Shown here: piece by piece, positions 1 to 7,859 of the stretch
Numbering within the stretch: position 1 is the first letter of the stretch
How the letters are laid out: each line of letters starts with the position of its first letter
Source: Ruminiclostridium sp.
Lineage (GTDB): Bacteria > Bacillota_A > Clostridia > Oscillospirales > Ruminococcaceae
Direction of reading: 5' to 3'
Assembly: GCA_017550775.1 (NCBI GenBank)
Contig: JAFZOA010000736.1
Location: 1-11,976 of the forward strand
Length of the DNA stretch: 11,976 nucleotides
Position numbers and translations under genes: made by a program
Notes under the pieces: generated by a model
The model's input: only the letters and a program-made list of their open reading frames with translations
The model's database searches: none
What the model was told of the DNA's origin: nothing

Positions 1-474
1 CTGAAATGGTCTGATATCGATTTTCAAAAAAGAATTATTACCGTCAGCAGAACCGTTCAGCGTGTCGCGGACAACTCCGGAGCAAGTGCAACTAAAATAA
101 TAGTGACTACACCGAAAAGCTGCTCGTCTGTCAGAGAGATACCTATCCCAGCAGCGTTGGCTACGATTCTTAAAGATTACAGGAGAGACGACGAATGTTT
201 TGTCCTCTCCGGCAGCATAAAACCACTTGAACCTCGGACGCTTCAGTATAGATTCAAGAGCCTGCTTAAAAAGCTCGGACTGACTGCTGTAAATTATCAC
301 TCTCTGCGACATACCTTCGCTACGATCTGCATCGAGCTCGGAGTAGATGTTAAAACGCTTTCCGAGCTTCTCGGTCACAGCTCTGTTGAGATAACGCTTA
401 ACCGGTATGTTCATTCTTCGCTCAAAAGAAAAGAGGAATGTATGGCACTGTTCTCAAAGATCTTTGTTGCATGA
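1..474 (+). CDS. Tyrosine recombinase/integrase, C-terminal catalytic fragment (5' end outside window)
   Basis: The reading frame is open from the first base of the window, so this is the last 157 residues of a longer protein. Numbering from the first codon, the fragment starts with LKWSDID, the strand that normally follows the first catalytic Arg, so that Arg lies upstream of the window. Visible catalytic residues are K39 in the beta-hairpin (TPKS), H100 and R103 in HSLRH, H126 in LLGHSS and the nucleophile Y136 in NRYVHSS. The layout is that of phage and ICE integrases of the lambda Int superfamily, which cut and rejoin DNA through a 3'-phosphotyrosine intermediate. A GTG at 103 is an internal codon and not the start. 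The protein ends normally after the Tyr helix, so it looks functional at this end. It lies 169 bp upstream of the zinc-ribbon operon and has no clear terminator behind it. Its att site cannot be seen. Confidence 0.92.
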   Translation: MKWSDIDFQKRIITVSRTVQRVADNSGASATKIIVTTPKSCSSVREIPIPAALATILKDYRRDDECFVLSGSIKPLEPRTLQYRFKSLLKKLGLTAVNYHSLRHTFATICIELGVDVKTLSELLGHSSVEITLNRYVHSSLKRKEECMALFSKIFVA

Positions 475-643
475 AAGTTTATTTGCCGTCAGATTCTCCG
501 TCAGCATTGATACTATGATCGCAGTAATAAAGGTAAGTAACACATAATTATCGTGAATTATCCGTATTTGCGATATAGGTATTATACCACAATTTCAGCT
601 AAATACACAAATCTGAACAGCTACAAATAAGGAGGAGTTCAAA

Positions 644-1183
644 ATGGCACTTTTGAAATGTTATGAATGTGGACAGAAAGTAAGCGACAGAGCCTCTGCC
701 TGCCCTCACTGCGGAGCACCCGTAATAATAAAGAAGACAAAGGTATGTGAGGAATGCGGCGACGTAATTCCCGCCGAGGCAAAGATATGCCCAGGCTGTG
801 GATTTCCTTTTGAGGAAGAAAACACACAATCTGCTCCGGTATCCGCACCGACCACGAAAAGCGAACCGTTCTCTGAGAAATTCACGGGATCAGTTTCTAT
901 GACCGAGTCTGCTCCTGAACCAGAGCTCGACACAGATTCCGTACCTATAACAGTGCTTCCGGGAGGAGAACTTATTTTCCCCGAAGGCGAAACTGCGCCC
1001 AAACCTGAACCTGAGTCAAATTATGAACCTGACCCGGAGCCTGCTTTGATTGCTAAGTCGGAATCGGAAAGTACCGCAGAGAAAAAGACTTTCTGCAACA
1101 AATGCGGTGCGCAACTTAAATATCAGGCAAAGTTCTGTAAAGTTTGCGGTGCAAAAACAAAATACGGAAAATCATTATTATGA
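644..1183 (+). CDS. Triple zinc-ribbon protein, soluble, acidic Pro/Glu-rich linker
   Basis: A 179-residue protein with three CxxC...CxxC zinc ribbons: C6/C9/C20/C23, C35/C38/C49/C52 and C151/C154/C165/C168. The first two are adjacent. The third is at the C-terminus, after a roughly 95-residue linker rich in Glu, Pro, Ser and Thr. There is no signal peptide or membrane segment, so it should be cytoplasmic. The start is well supported by a perfect AAGGAGG at 629-635, 8 bases before the ATG. It is the first gene of the run ending at 9605 and has the strongest ribosome binding site in it. Zinc ribbons of this kind (zinc_ribbon_2/DZANK-like) usually mediate protein or nucleic-acid contacts. No enzymatic function can be assigned. 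An adaptor for the membrane ribbon proteins encoded next is a plausible inference. Confidence 0.85.
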   Translation: MALLKCYECGQKVSDRASACPHCGAPVIIKKTKVCEECGDVIPAEAKICPGCGFPFEEENTQSAPVSAPTTKSEPFSEKFTGSVSMTESAPEPELDTDSVPITVLPGGELIFPEGETAPKPEPESNYEPDPEPALIAKSESESTAEKKTFCNKCGAQLKYQAKFCKVCGAKTKYGKSLL

Positions 1184-1237
1184 TAGTAAGCATCCATTTC
1201 ATTATATAGAAACAATCACGAAAAGAGGTATAATAAT

Positions 1238-1312
1238 ATGAAATGCAACCATTGCGGCGCATAAAATGAAGAAGACGCAGTATTCTGCGAGGAATGCGGG
1301 CAGAAGATCACT
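1238..1312 (+). repeat. 75-bp gene-start repeat, copy A (zinc-ribbon module, mutated)
   Basis: This is the first of three near-identical 75-bp segments that open consecutive genes and encode the N-terminal zinc ribbon plus its flanks. It differs from copy B at only a handful of bases, including those that create the TAA at 1262-1264. Similarity falls away abruptly after position 1312. Confidence 0.85.
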
Positions 1313-1612
1313 ATGCCCACTCCACAGAACACTACATCATTCATCTCATATCCACAGTCTCAGACAGGATCTGAACCCAAAACAGTAAATACCGATCAGA
1401 ATATCCCGACCCCTACACAAGCAGAGAATAATACAATTGCTGTGTTGGCTATGGTTTTTGCATTTGTGTTTCCTCCTGCAGGTATTATACTCGGGTTTTA
1501 CGGCGGAAAGATATATAAGGAAAAGAAAAACAAAGACTTATGTACCGCCGCCAGAGCTATTGGAATGGTTGTCGCTTTTGTGTTATTAATTATCATTGTG
1601 ACGATGCATTAA
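1238..1612 (+). pseudogene. Zinc-ribbon, two-TM (DUF4190-like) protein, interrupted by in-frame TAA in the ribbon
   Basis: The frame begins MKCNHCGA from ATG 1238, with AAGAGG at 1223-1228 placed 9 bases upstream, and then meets TAA at 1262-1264. After this stop the same frame continues for 116 codons: the rest of the ribbon (FCEECG), a Pro/Thr/Gln-rich linker, and two hydrophobic segments around AVLAMVFAFVFPPAGIILGF and AIGMVVAFVLLIIIV, separated by a Lys-rich loop. That tail resembles the small DUF4190-type membrane domain. The intact paralogues at 1675 and 2995 have GCC GAG AAC where this copy has GCA TAA AAT, so the stop lies inside the first zinc ribbon. Reinitiation at ATG 1313 would give a 99-residue membrane protein without a ribbon, but no good ribosome binding site precedes that ATG. 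It could be a recent pseudogene, a gene still expressed through reinitiation, or a sequencing error. Confidence 0.75.
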
Positions 1613-1674
1613 ACAATTCTTTAGCTTTGAATGAAAAGCAGAAGTACAATTACATAATTGGAGGATCAAATAAT

Positions 1675-1749
1675 ATGAAATGCAGCCATTGCGGCGCCGA
1701 GAACGAAGAAGGCGCAGTATTCTGCGAGGAATGTGGGCAGAAGATCACT
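1675..1749 (+). repeat. 75-bp gene-start repeat, copy B
   Basis: This is the intact zinc-ribbon version of the repeated gene start, encoding MKCSHCGAENEEGAVFCEEC and its flank. It is almost identical at DNA level to 1238-1312 and close to 2995-3069, although the remainder of the three genes is unrelated. Confidence 0.85.
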
Positions 1750-2934
1750 GCGCCTGCACCTGTACAGCCGAAGAACATCTGTCCAAACTGTGGAGCGGAA
1801 AACGAGGACGGAGCTTTATTCTGCGAAGAATGCGGGCATAATATGACAACTAATAAACCTCAGAAAAATATATCGCCTGCAGTTATAAAAGGTACAATGC
1901 CGACAATGAAGTCTGTACCGGTAAGCGCCGCTGAACCAACAGATACCAGAATAAACAGTACGGCAACGACAGATCAGGAAAACAATACGATCAACGAGTA
2001 CAAAAAAGCTTTAGTAGATATTGCAAATTCTTCATACGAAGCAGATCCACGGGAAAGTATGCATAAGGTGCTGGGATTTTTGTTGGGCATAGCGACATTA
2101 ATGGTGGCTGTAGTGCTTTTGATATGGGGCGGAGAATATATCTATGATTACTTTGGAGAGAAAGAAGAAACGATGTCAAAGTACACAAGCGTAGCTTGTA
2201 TGTTTTTTTCGGTTCTGGGGTTTATTGAGATGATTATTGGCGCAAGGCGAAAAGACTTATATAAAGATCACTATATGTATTTTTTGGATATGAAAAGCGG
2301 TCTCAATTATTTTGTCATAGGCAATATATTCTTTCTGATCTTGAATATAAACTTCTTTCGAGTGGATTTTGTCAAAATTCTGATAATATTTTCAGGCATA
2401 ATTATCGTTGCATCAATATCTGTAAAAATGTCGATAGGATCATTGTTGAAAAAATATGAAAATTCAGCAGAGTTTAAGTACAGACTTGAACTGAATAAAA
2501 AGGTAGTCGAGCAGATGCAGGCGAACGCGCCATTCAAGAATAAAACATTTCTGGAATATCTTGATCCGCATTCGGACGCAAGCGGAGGTTATTTGACGAT
2601 AATAGGATTTTTTGATTGTATCGCATCTTTAACGCTTGCTTCAAATATCAACTCAGTATTTTTTCTATTTCTCATTCTTGATATAACAGCCTTTATTGTC
2701 GGATATAAACAGCAGAATACTGTATGTTTTAATGAAAAAGGTGAGTTGATCACAAAAACAAAAAATATAAATGTACTGATATTTTCATGGATCTCTATGT
2801 TGATCGGGGCTGTTTTATGGCTTATTCCGACTGAAGGCAAAAATGTTGTATTCAGTATTATAGTTTTTCTGGCCGCAGCAGCATTGAGCGTCACAGAGAT
2901 CGTGACCTGCATAATGTACAAGAAGAAAAAATGA
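1675..2934 (+). CDS. Double zinc-ribbon multi-spanning membrane protein
   Basis: A 419-residue protein. Two N-terminal zinc ribbons (C3/C6/C17/C20 and C36/C39/C50/C53) are followed by a polar Thr/Asn-rich linker to about residue 128. Roughly eight hydrophobic spans follow, the first near residues 132-152 (VLGFLLGIATLMVAVVLLIW) and the last ending near 414 before a Lys-rich tail (MYKKKK). The ribbons should be cytoplasmic. The start is ATG 1675, because GGAGG lies at 1660-1664 ten bases upstream and the paralogues begin at the same motif. The frame is also open from 1540, but that stretch overlaps the preceding gene and is unrelated to any paralogue. I do not recognise the membrane domain, and no charged transporter signature or catalytic motif is apparent. 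It lies 62 bp after the broken ribbon gene and 60 bp before the ribbon-MORN gene, consistent with one transcript. Confidence 0.85.
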   Translation: MKCSHCGAENEEGAVFCEECGQKITAPAPVQPKNICPNCGAENEDGALFCEECGHNMTTNKPQKNISPAVIKGTMPTMKSVPVSAAEPTDTRINSTATTDQENNTINEYKKALVDIANSSYEADPRESMHKVLGFLLGIATLMVAVVLLIWGGEYIYDYFGEKEETMSKYTSVACMFFSVLGFIEMIIGARRKDLYKDHYMYFLDMKSGLNYFVIGNIFFLILNINFFRVDFVKILIIFSGIIIVASISVKMSIGSLLKKYENSAEFKYRLELNKKVVEQMQANAPFKNKTFLEYLDPHSDASGGYLTIIGFFDCIASLTLASNINSVFFLFLILDITAFIVGYKQQNTVCFNEKGELITKTKNINVLIFSWISMLIGAVLWLIPTEGKNVVFSIIVFLAAAALSVTEIVTCIMYKKKK

Positions 2935-2994
2935 CAGTTCAGACATTAGCCGGAAATAGAATATCGTATCAGCTTCTGTAGAAAGGATTTTCAT

Positions 2995-3069
2995 ATGATA
3001 TGCAATCATTGCGGCGCCGAGAACGATGAAGGCGCAGTATTCTGTGAGGAATGCGGGCAGAAGATAGCC
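2995..3069 (+). repeat. 75-bp gene-start repeat, copy C
   Basis: This is the third copy of the zinc-ribbon gene start. It is somewhat more diverged than A and B, with changes such as MICNHC for MKCSHC and the final codons changed, but it is the same length and in the same position relative to the start codon. Confidence 0.8.
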
Positions 3070-3783
3070 GCGCCCGTACAAACAAAAAACATCTGCCCTC
3101 ATTGCGGAGCAGAGTATGAAGAAGGAACTGTATTCTGTGATGAATGCGGAAAGGAAATAACGGCGGACGAGCCTGAACAGCAGTCCGTGGTCGATGAACC
3201 GGCTGTACCGCAGGCAGACGGTACAGCGGCAGCGACGAAAAAAGCAAAAGGAATAAAGATCGCTGTCATCGCAGCGGCAGCCGCTGTTGTAATAGCGGTA
3301 ATAGTATTTCTGGTGCTTGTCTTTATAAGATGCGAAGGCAATTTTACATATTTCTTCGCGGGAATGTATAAAGTCAAGGATGACCCATTGATATACGGCC
3401 GCTATAATCTTGCAGTATTAGCAGAATTAGACGGTGAAGTTTATACCAGCGACGGAATTAAAGAATCCTACACAGGCTGGTATAAAGACCGCGATCCATT
3501 TGGCGAAGGCGAATACAATGTAAAGATCTATATAAAAGATGAATACAAAGAACGGTACGGCGACTACGCCACATACAGAATGGTCGGACAATGGGATGGG
3601 GGGCATCTTGACGGTCCGGGTGCTATAATCTATTCGTTCCATAATAACGACGGAACGCTGTTTGACGGGAAAAAATATGTTATTAAGGGTGAATTCAAAG
3701 GTACTGTTACTCTTAAGACGGGTACAAGGGAAATTTTTGATGAAAACGGCAAAAAACTATCCTCGGTGCCGATAGGTGAATGA
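2995..3783 (+). CDS. Zinc-ribbon / transmembrane / MORN-like fusion protein
   Basis: A 262-residue protein in three parts. Two zinc ribbons occupy the N-terminus (C3/C6/C17/C20 and C34/C37/C48/C51). A linker and a Lys-rich stop (KKAKGIK) lead to one strong transmembrane helix at about 89-111 (Ala/Val/Ile-rich). The C-terminal domain contains MORN-like units: YTGWYKDRDPFGEGEYNV from residue 159, then MVGQWDGGHLDGPGAIIYSF, and a weaker IKGEFKGTVTL. By the positive-inside rule, with Lys-rich residues just before the helix, the ribbons face the cytoplasm and the MORN part faces outside. The start is supported by GAAAGGA at 2981-2987, 7 bases upstream. It physically combines the two families encoded on either side of it, ribbon proteins before and MORN lipoproteins after. 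MORN repeats usually mediate lipid or protein contact, and the ligand here is unknown. Confidence 0.85.
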   Translation: MICNHCGAENDEGAVFCEECGQKIAAPVQTKNICPHCGAEYEEGTVFCDECGKEITADEPEQQSVVDEPAVPQADGTAAATKKAKGIKIAVIAAAAAVVIAVIVFLVLVFIRCEGNFTYFFAGMYKVKDDPLIYGRYNLAVLAELDGEVYTSDGIKESYTGWYKDRDPFGEGEYNVKIYIKDEYKERYGDYATYRMVGQWDGGHLDGPGAIIYSFHNNDGTLFDGKKYVIKGEFKGTVTLKTGTREIFDENGKKLSSVPIGE

Positions 3784-3808
3784 CACGTCAACGAAAGGAA
3801 CCTGTAAA

Positions 3809-4264
3809 ATGAAAAAGAAACTATCCGTATCACTTATCTTAGCAGCAGCGATAACGCTGTCCGGTTGCAATTCCGCAAGTGGGTCTTCATCGGCAGCTGT
3901 CTCGTCAATGATAGAGTCCGAGGCAAACTCTGCGATAGAATCCGCGCTCGCGGGATTTGAGACCGGCGGCGACAGCGCCCCGCTTACGTCGGCAGATGTC
4001 TCCAGGAACGGGGAAACGACCAGACCCGCAGAAACAACCCCTTCTGCGGAAACCGCCAAAGTTGCCGCGGAGACGACAGCGACAGCAAAGGCTGTATCTG
4101 CGGAAACGACTGCGGCCGCCAGACAGACAGAAACATTACCTGTGTCTGATCTGATAGAAGCAAAAAACAGCTTCTATACGCCTCTTTCTACCGATCATAA
4201 ACTGAACTGGGTGAAGAGAGCGGACGAAAACAGCGAGGATGAGGAGAGAATAATATATTGGTAA
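3809..4264 (+). CDS. Short Ser/Thr-rich lipoprotein, truncated paralogue of the transglutaminase lipoprotein
   Basis: A 151-residue lipoprotein with a type II signal peptide: MKKK, a hydrophobic core, and lipobox LSGC with C20 as the lipidated residue. A Ser/Ala-rich helix (SSMIESEANSAIESALAGFE) follows, then an Ala/Glu/Thr-rich low-complexity linker to about residue 110, and a short acidic tail ending ERIIYW. The first roughly 60 residues closely match the protein encoded at 6123, but the Ig-like and transglutaminase regions of that protein are absent. I chose ATG 3809 because GAAAGGA lies at 3793-3799 and the signal peptide begins there. The frame opens at 3776, but those 11 codons overlap the previous gene. 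The 27 bases 3793-3819 are identical to 6107-6133 ahead of the paralogue. It may be a remnant left by deletion after duplication, or a deliberate short partner. Confidence 0.8.
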   Translation: MKKKLSVSLILAAAITLSGCNSASGSSSAAVSSMIESEANSAIESALAGFETGGDSAPLTSADVSRNGETTRPAETTPSAETAKVAAETTATAKAVSAETTAAARQTETLPVSDLIEAKNSFYTPLSTDHKLNWVKRADENSEDEERIIYW

Positions 4265-4398
4265 GCTCCCGATGAGTACAGTAAATAACTCTGCGGGAAA
4301 TACATCAACAGTCTGCTTATGCCGAAAAGCAAAGGCACTTGCACACAGGGCATGCTGTTTTTCCGAAAACTGATATTTATCGACGAAAGGATATAAAT

Positions 4399-6027
4399 AT
4401 GAAAAAGAGATTTACAAAGATAGCTTCCGTTCTCCTTGCAGCATCCTTTATACTCGCGTCCTGCTCAAAGGAAGAGAATACGACAGCAGAAAAGGTGGCT
4501 TCTGTCAGCAATAACGCGGATAATACTGCAGGAAACGGCACATCGACCGATCCCGGGGTCAAAGCACCATTACCTGTTACAACTGTGACAGATAAGCCCT
4601 ACACATATCACGGCAAGGACGGATCTTACACGGGAGAGTGGTATGAAGACCGCCCCGAGGGTCACGGAACATTCTCGGTAAATGAAATGGACAGATGTGA
4701 GGGCGAATGGTCAGACGGAGCTCCGTGCGGAAAAGTGGATATTATAGCACCGGATGAGACCGGTTATATGACTTATACCGGGGTCTACCAAAACGGCAAG
4801 CCTTCGGGAGACGGTTATCTTACGCAGGTGAATGTGAATAATTCGTACAGTACTATCGTGTACGGCGATTTCTCGGATAACAGCTCTCTGTTATGGGTCG
4901 CGCTCGACGAGAACTCCTCACCTGTGGATATAGGCATATTCAACGATGACGGAGAAATGCTGAGCCTGACCGATGAAGAAAACCGCAAGCTTGTAGACGG
5001 CAAAAGAATGACCGAGACCGCTATCAAGCGTTATGATGGCAATTATGGCTACAATTATGGAGAAGATGGCTACAGTTTTGACTACTTAGGGTTGTATTAC
5101 GGAGCCACAGATGAAAAAGGGCTTCCTTACGGGTATGGTTACTTTGTAGGATATGAGCACTGGACAAAGGGTGATGATTCTCAATTCGGTCCTTATAGCT
5201 TGCATCTGATCGGCTTCTGGGAGAACGGTAAGCTCGACGAAAACCGTAATGCGTCATTCATCTATTACGATAATTGTGAAGAGCAGCGCATAGGTAAATA
5301 CATGGAAAACGGGCGTTTTGAGGGAAAGTATACCCTTATTAAATCTAAAGCAAGTGATTTTGCCCCCAGCCGTTACGGTCCCGTTGACCTAGAAAATGGT
5401 TACACGAATACCAAAAAGGTTTATAATCAGTTCAAAAACCTGGATGAATACAAGAAAAATGAAGACGGTATCTATGTGAGCCTCGATAGTGAGTATATAG
5501 AGGATAAGGCCGACGGACGTCTTATATATACCGTCGAATACAGCTATATCACCGATTATGATGCCTGTATAGAGGCATACAATAATAATGGTGATTACGG
5601 TCAGTACATAGTACACGGCAGTCAGAAGACCATTAGTGAAAACGGCGAAATCACTAAACAGGAAACCGGCGATTTATGGATTGGTGTAGACAAAGAAGAT
5701 GCAGAGCGAAGAGAACGGGAAAGACAACAGGAATTGCAGAAGGAGCTGGAGAAGCAACAGAAAGAGCAGAATAAAGAAAAGTGGAAAGACATCTTAGCAG
5801 GATTTATCGCAGAGGGAGCCAGAGGGTTAATAGTAGCCGCTATCGGTGACCCTGAAATCGACGCAAAGGATAGAGAGAGAGAATATCAGAACTATCAGCA
5901 GTGGGCAGACTCAGCCACAAATGAAGAGGATAGACAAAAATATCAGGAAATGGCCGACTCTGTGTATCTGTACTCTCCGCATCAGTTCACCAACGATTTG
6001 AAGGATCTAATAGGAAGCCTATATTGA
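4399..6027 (+). CDS. MORN-repeat lipoprotein with C-terminal coiled coil (paralogue 1)
   Basis: A 542-residue lipoprotein with lipobox LASC and lipidated C22. After a Ser/Asn/Thr linker, MORN repeats begin at Y77 (YTGEWYEDRPEGHGTFSV), continue at C100 (CEGEWSDGAPCG) and Y126 (YTGVYQNGKPSGDGYL), and recur further on (LGLYYGATDEKGLPYGYGYF, LIGFWENGKLDE, RIGKYMENGRFEGKYTL). The C-terminal part has a charged coiled coil around residues 436-462 (RRERERQQELQKELEKQQKE). A moderately hydrophobic segment near 465-483 and a second helical, Gln/Asp/Glu-rich tail follow. It is homologous along its length to the protein at 7860. The start is ATG 4399, with GAAAGGA 7 bases upstream (4385-4391) and a signal peptide directly after it. 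The upstream in-frame ATG at 4339 has neither. It should be anchored on the outer membrane face. MORN sheets bind lipids or proteins in other systems, and the ligand here is not known. Confidence 0.87.
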   Translation: MKKRFTKIASVLLAASFILASCSKEENTTAEKVASVSNNADNTAGNGTSTDPGVKAPLPVTTVTDKPYTYHGKDGSYTGEWYEDRPEGHGTFSVNEMDRCEGEWSDGAPCGKVDIIAPDETGYMTYTGVYQNGKPSGDGYLTQVNVNNSYSTIVYGDFSDNSSLLWVALDENSSPVDIGIFNDDGEMLSLTDEENRKLVDGKRMTETAIKRYDGNYGYNYGEDGYSFDYLGLYYGATDEKGLPYGYGYFVGYEHWTKGDDSQFGPYSLHLIGFWENGKLDENRNASFIYYDNCEEQRIGKYMENGRFEGKYTLIKSKASDFAPSRYGPVDLENGYTNTKKVYNQFKNLDEYKKNEDGIYVSLDSEYIEDKADGRLIYTVEYSYITDYDACIEAYNNNGDYGQYIVHGSQKTISENGEITKQETGDLWIGVDKEDAERRERERQQELQKELEKQQKEQNKEKWKDILAGFIAEGARGLIVAAIGDPEIDAKDREREYQNYQQWADSATNEEDRQKYQEMADSVYLYSPHQFTNDLKDLIGSLY

Positions 6028-6122
6028 TGATATAAAGTAACTATTCAGCAACGCCCCTCTGAAAAAACGTATGATTGCACAAAGGGGAAAAACGCCCTGC
6101 TACTGAGAAAGGAACCTGTAAA

Positions 6123-7808
6123 ATGAAAAAGAAGCTATCGCTCATTTCACTTATCTTAGCGGCGGCGCTGACGCTGTCCGGTTGCAATTCTGCGAATGAA
6201 CTCTCCTCGGCAGCTATCTCATCAATGATAGAGTCCGCTGCGCAGTCTGCGGTAGAATCCGCACTTGCGGGATTTGAGACCAACGCCGACAGCGTCCCGC
6301 TTACGTCGCCCGATGTCTCCGGCACCGAGGACACGACCACGCCTGCGGTAACTTCGGAGACCACAGCCGAGACAAAGACGGCAGTTACCGTCTCCGCGAC
6401 AACAAAGGAAACAACGACCACAGCCGCGACGACAAAGAAAGCGGAGACAGACAAAGATACTCCCCCTGAAAAGGATATGTTTGTTGAGCCCGATACGACT
6501 ACCGCTCCCGCTGAAACCACCGCCGCGACAACTAAGAAAACAGAAACTACCACCGCAACGACAGAACCCGAACTGTCTATGAGCAGCAAATCCGACGACA
6601 TACCAAAGACCGGTAAAAGAGAAATAACGAACGAGACTATGCTGCATATAACAAATATGAAAGTATCTATCACCAAAGACGGGACTGGACAAGCTTTTCC
6701 TATAATGTATAATTTTAATAAAAAATTATCGACAGGTTATGTTTCGATCGAATCTTATTTCTTTTATCCCAACGAAATGATACCGCTCGAAACGGATTCC
6801 TATGGCATTATCGGCGAAGTCATAGGTAATTACAAAGTAAAGTTCCGCGTGTATAACAATACAGACAAAGAAGCGACTCTGAAAAGCTCATATATCGAAA
6901 ACGCAACCTTTATGGAGGGAAAATGGCTTGAAGATCAGCTTGAATTAAACAAAGACATCACTCTCGATCTGTCAACACTGCCGGATGTAAAAGAATATTC
7001 ACGTTTGTGGGTAGTAAATGCTTCGATAAAGTCCGAAGATAAAACTATCAATGTATGGACTTTCATCTTTACTAATGTCGATGAGATATGGCTCTGTGCA
7101 AAATCAGAAAAGACCTTCAACAATGTCGCGTTCAATAAATTCAAAGAGGAAAGAAAAGAACTCGTAAACCGGTTTATCACAGACAAGATAGACCCGAAAA
7201 ACGAACTTGCCGTACTTGGATTTATGCATTATCCGAGACCCGATTTCGACAAACCCGAAAAAAACAAAGACGAGACCGAGGATTGGGTGAAGCTCGTTAA
7301 GTCAATAGACGTATCGGGTATGAGTGATGAACGCAAAGTATGGACGGCATACGAATGGATAAATAATAATATTGCGTATGACGAATGGGAAAGACGGAAC
7401 TGCAGAGGTTCAACCGGTTTAAATGCAGGTCGTGCGAGATATTATCAGGACTGGTCGGGCAAATACGATACATATCAGATCAGATGCGGCGTATGCTGGG
7501 ATATGGCAAATCTTATGGCGATATTCTGCCGTACATGGGGCATTCCTACTGTTGTTCTGTCAAACAAAACTCATGCATGGAGTGCTGTATACTTGAACAA
7601 CAGGTGGGTAGAATTCGACTGTACACAAACAAATAAATATATAGTTGAAACAGAAGATGTTAATGTCCGGACATTAAATTCAATAATGAGTTTCAGCTAT
7701 TTAAGGGTCCCCGGACGAATAAGGACAACCAGTAGTCTGAAAGAAATAAACTCATCCCTCGCCTGCTGCTCCGGCTGGGATGATCTGTCACATTCTTTCT
7801 CCGCATAA
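6123..7808 (+). CDS. Transglutaminase-like lipoprotein with Thr-rich linker
   Basis: A 561-residue lipoprotein (lipobox LSGC, C21). The Ser/Ala helix shared with the 3809 protein is followed by a long Thr/Ala/Glu/Lys linker at about 65-155, typical of a cell-wall-spanning stalk. A beta-rich region lies around 165-330, then a helical approach segment (SDERKVWTAYEWINNNIAYD), and then a transglutaminase-core domain. The triad is visible: C458 in GVCWDMANLMAIFCRTWGIP, H484 in THAWSAVY and D499 in VEFDCT, with spacing typical of the Transglut_core family. Such domains form or hydrolyse amide bonds through a cysteine thioester, as crosslinkers or peptidases. The substrate cannot be read from sequence. 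The start at 6123 has GAAAGGA at 6107-6113 and the signal peptide; the in-frame ATG at 6075 precedes both. The gene sits between the two MORN lipoproteins, so a joint envelope role is likely. Confidence 0.9.
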   Translation: MKKKLSLISLILAAALTLSGCNSANELSSAAISSMIESAAQSAVESALAGFETNADSVPLTSPDVSGTEDTTTPAVTSETTAETKTAVTVSATTKETTTTAATTKKAETDKDTPPEKDMFVEPDTTTAPAETTAATTKKTETTTATTEPELSMSSKSDDIPKTGKREITNETMLHITNMKVSITKDGTGQAFPIMYNFNKKLSTGYVSIESYFFYPNEMIPLETDSYGIIGEVIGNYKVKFRVYNNTDKEATLKSSYIENATFMEGKWLEDQLELNKDITLDLSTLPDVKEYSRLWVVNASIKSEDKTINVWTFIFTNVDEIWLCAKSEKTFNNVAFNKFKEERKELVNRFITDKIDPKNELAVLGFMHYPRPDFDKPEKNKDETEDWVKLVKSIDVSGMSDERKVWTAYEWINNNIAYDEWERRNCRGSTGLNAGRARYYQDWSGKYDTYQIRCGVCWDMANLMAIFCRTWGIPTVVLSNKTHAWSAVYLNNRWVEFDCTQTNKYIVETEDVNVRTLNSIMSFSYLRVPGRIRTTSSLKEINSSLACCSGWDDLSHSFSA

Positions 7809-7859
7809 TCAAACTCAAATAAATATTATATATGCATCAGCATAAGAAAGGAAACCAAT

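Noticed and set aside
706..1002. Antisense open frames, for example opposite the triple-ribbon gene and 6041-6676 opposite the Thr-rich linker
   Set aside because: They are shadows of real genes with biased composition (such as Val/Ser-rich antisense of Thr-rich codons), and have no ribosome binding sites or protein features.
1540..1674. Longer N-terminus for the eight-TM zinc-ribbon protein
   Set aside because: These 45 codons overlap the preceding gene in another frame. The paralogues start at the MKC motif, and GGAGG is placed correctly for ATG 1675.
4262..4370. Frameshift at the end of the short lipoprotein continuing into the next gap
   Set aside because: The +1 frame stays open for about 36 codons but encodes nothing like the missing transglutaminase region, so simple frameshift does not explain the truncation.
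6049..6089. CCCCT...AGGGG inverted repeat between a MORN gene and the transglutaminase gene
   Set aside because: It has only 5-bp arms with a long loop and no T tract, so it is not a supported terminator.
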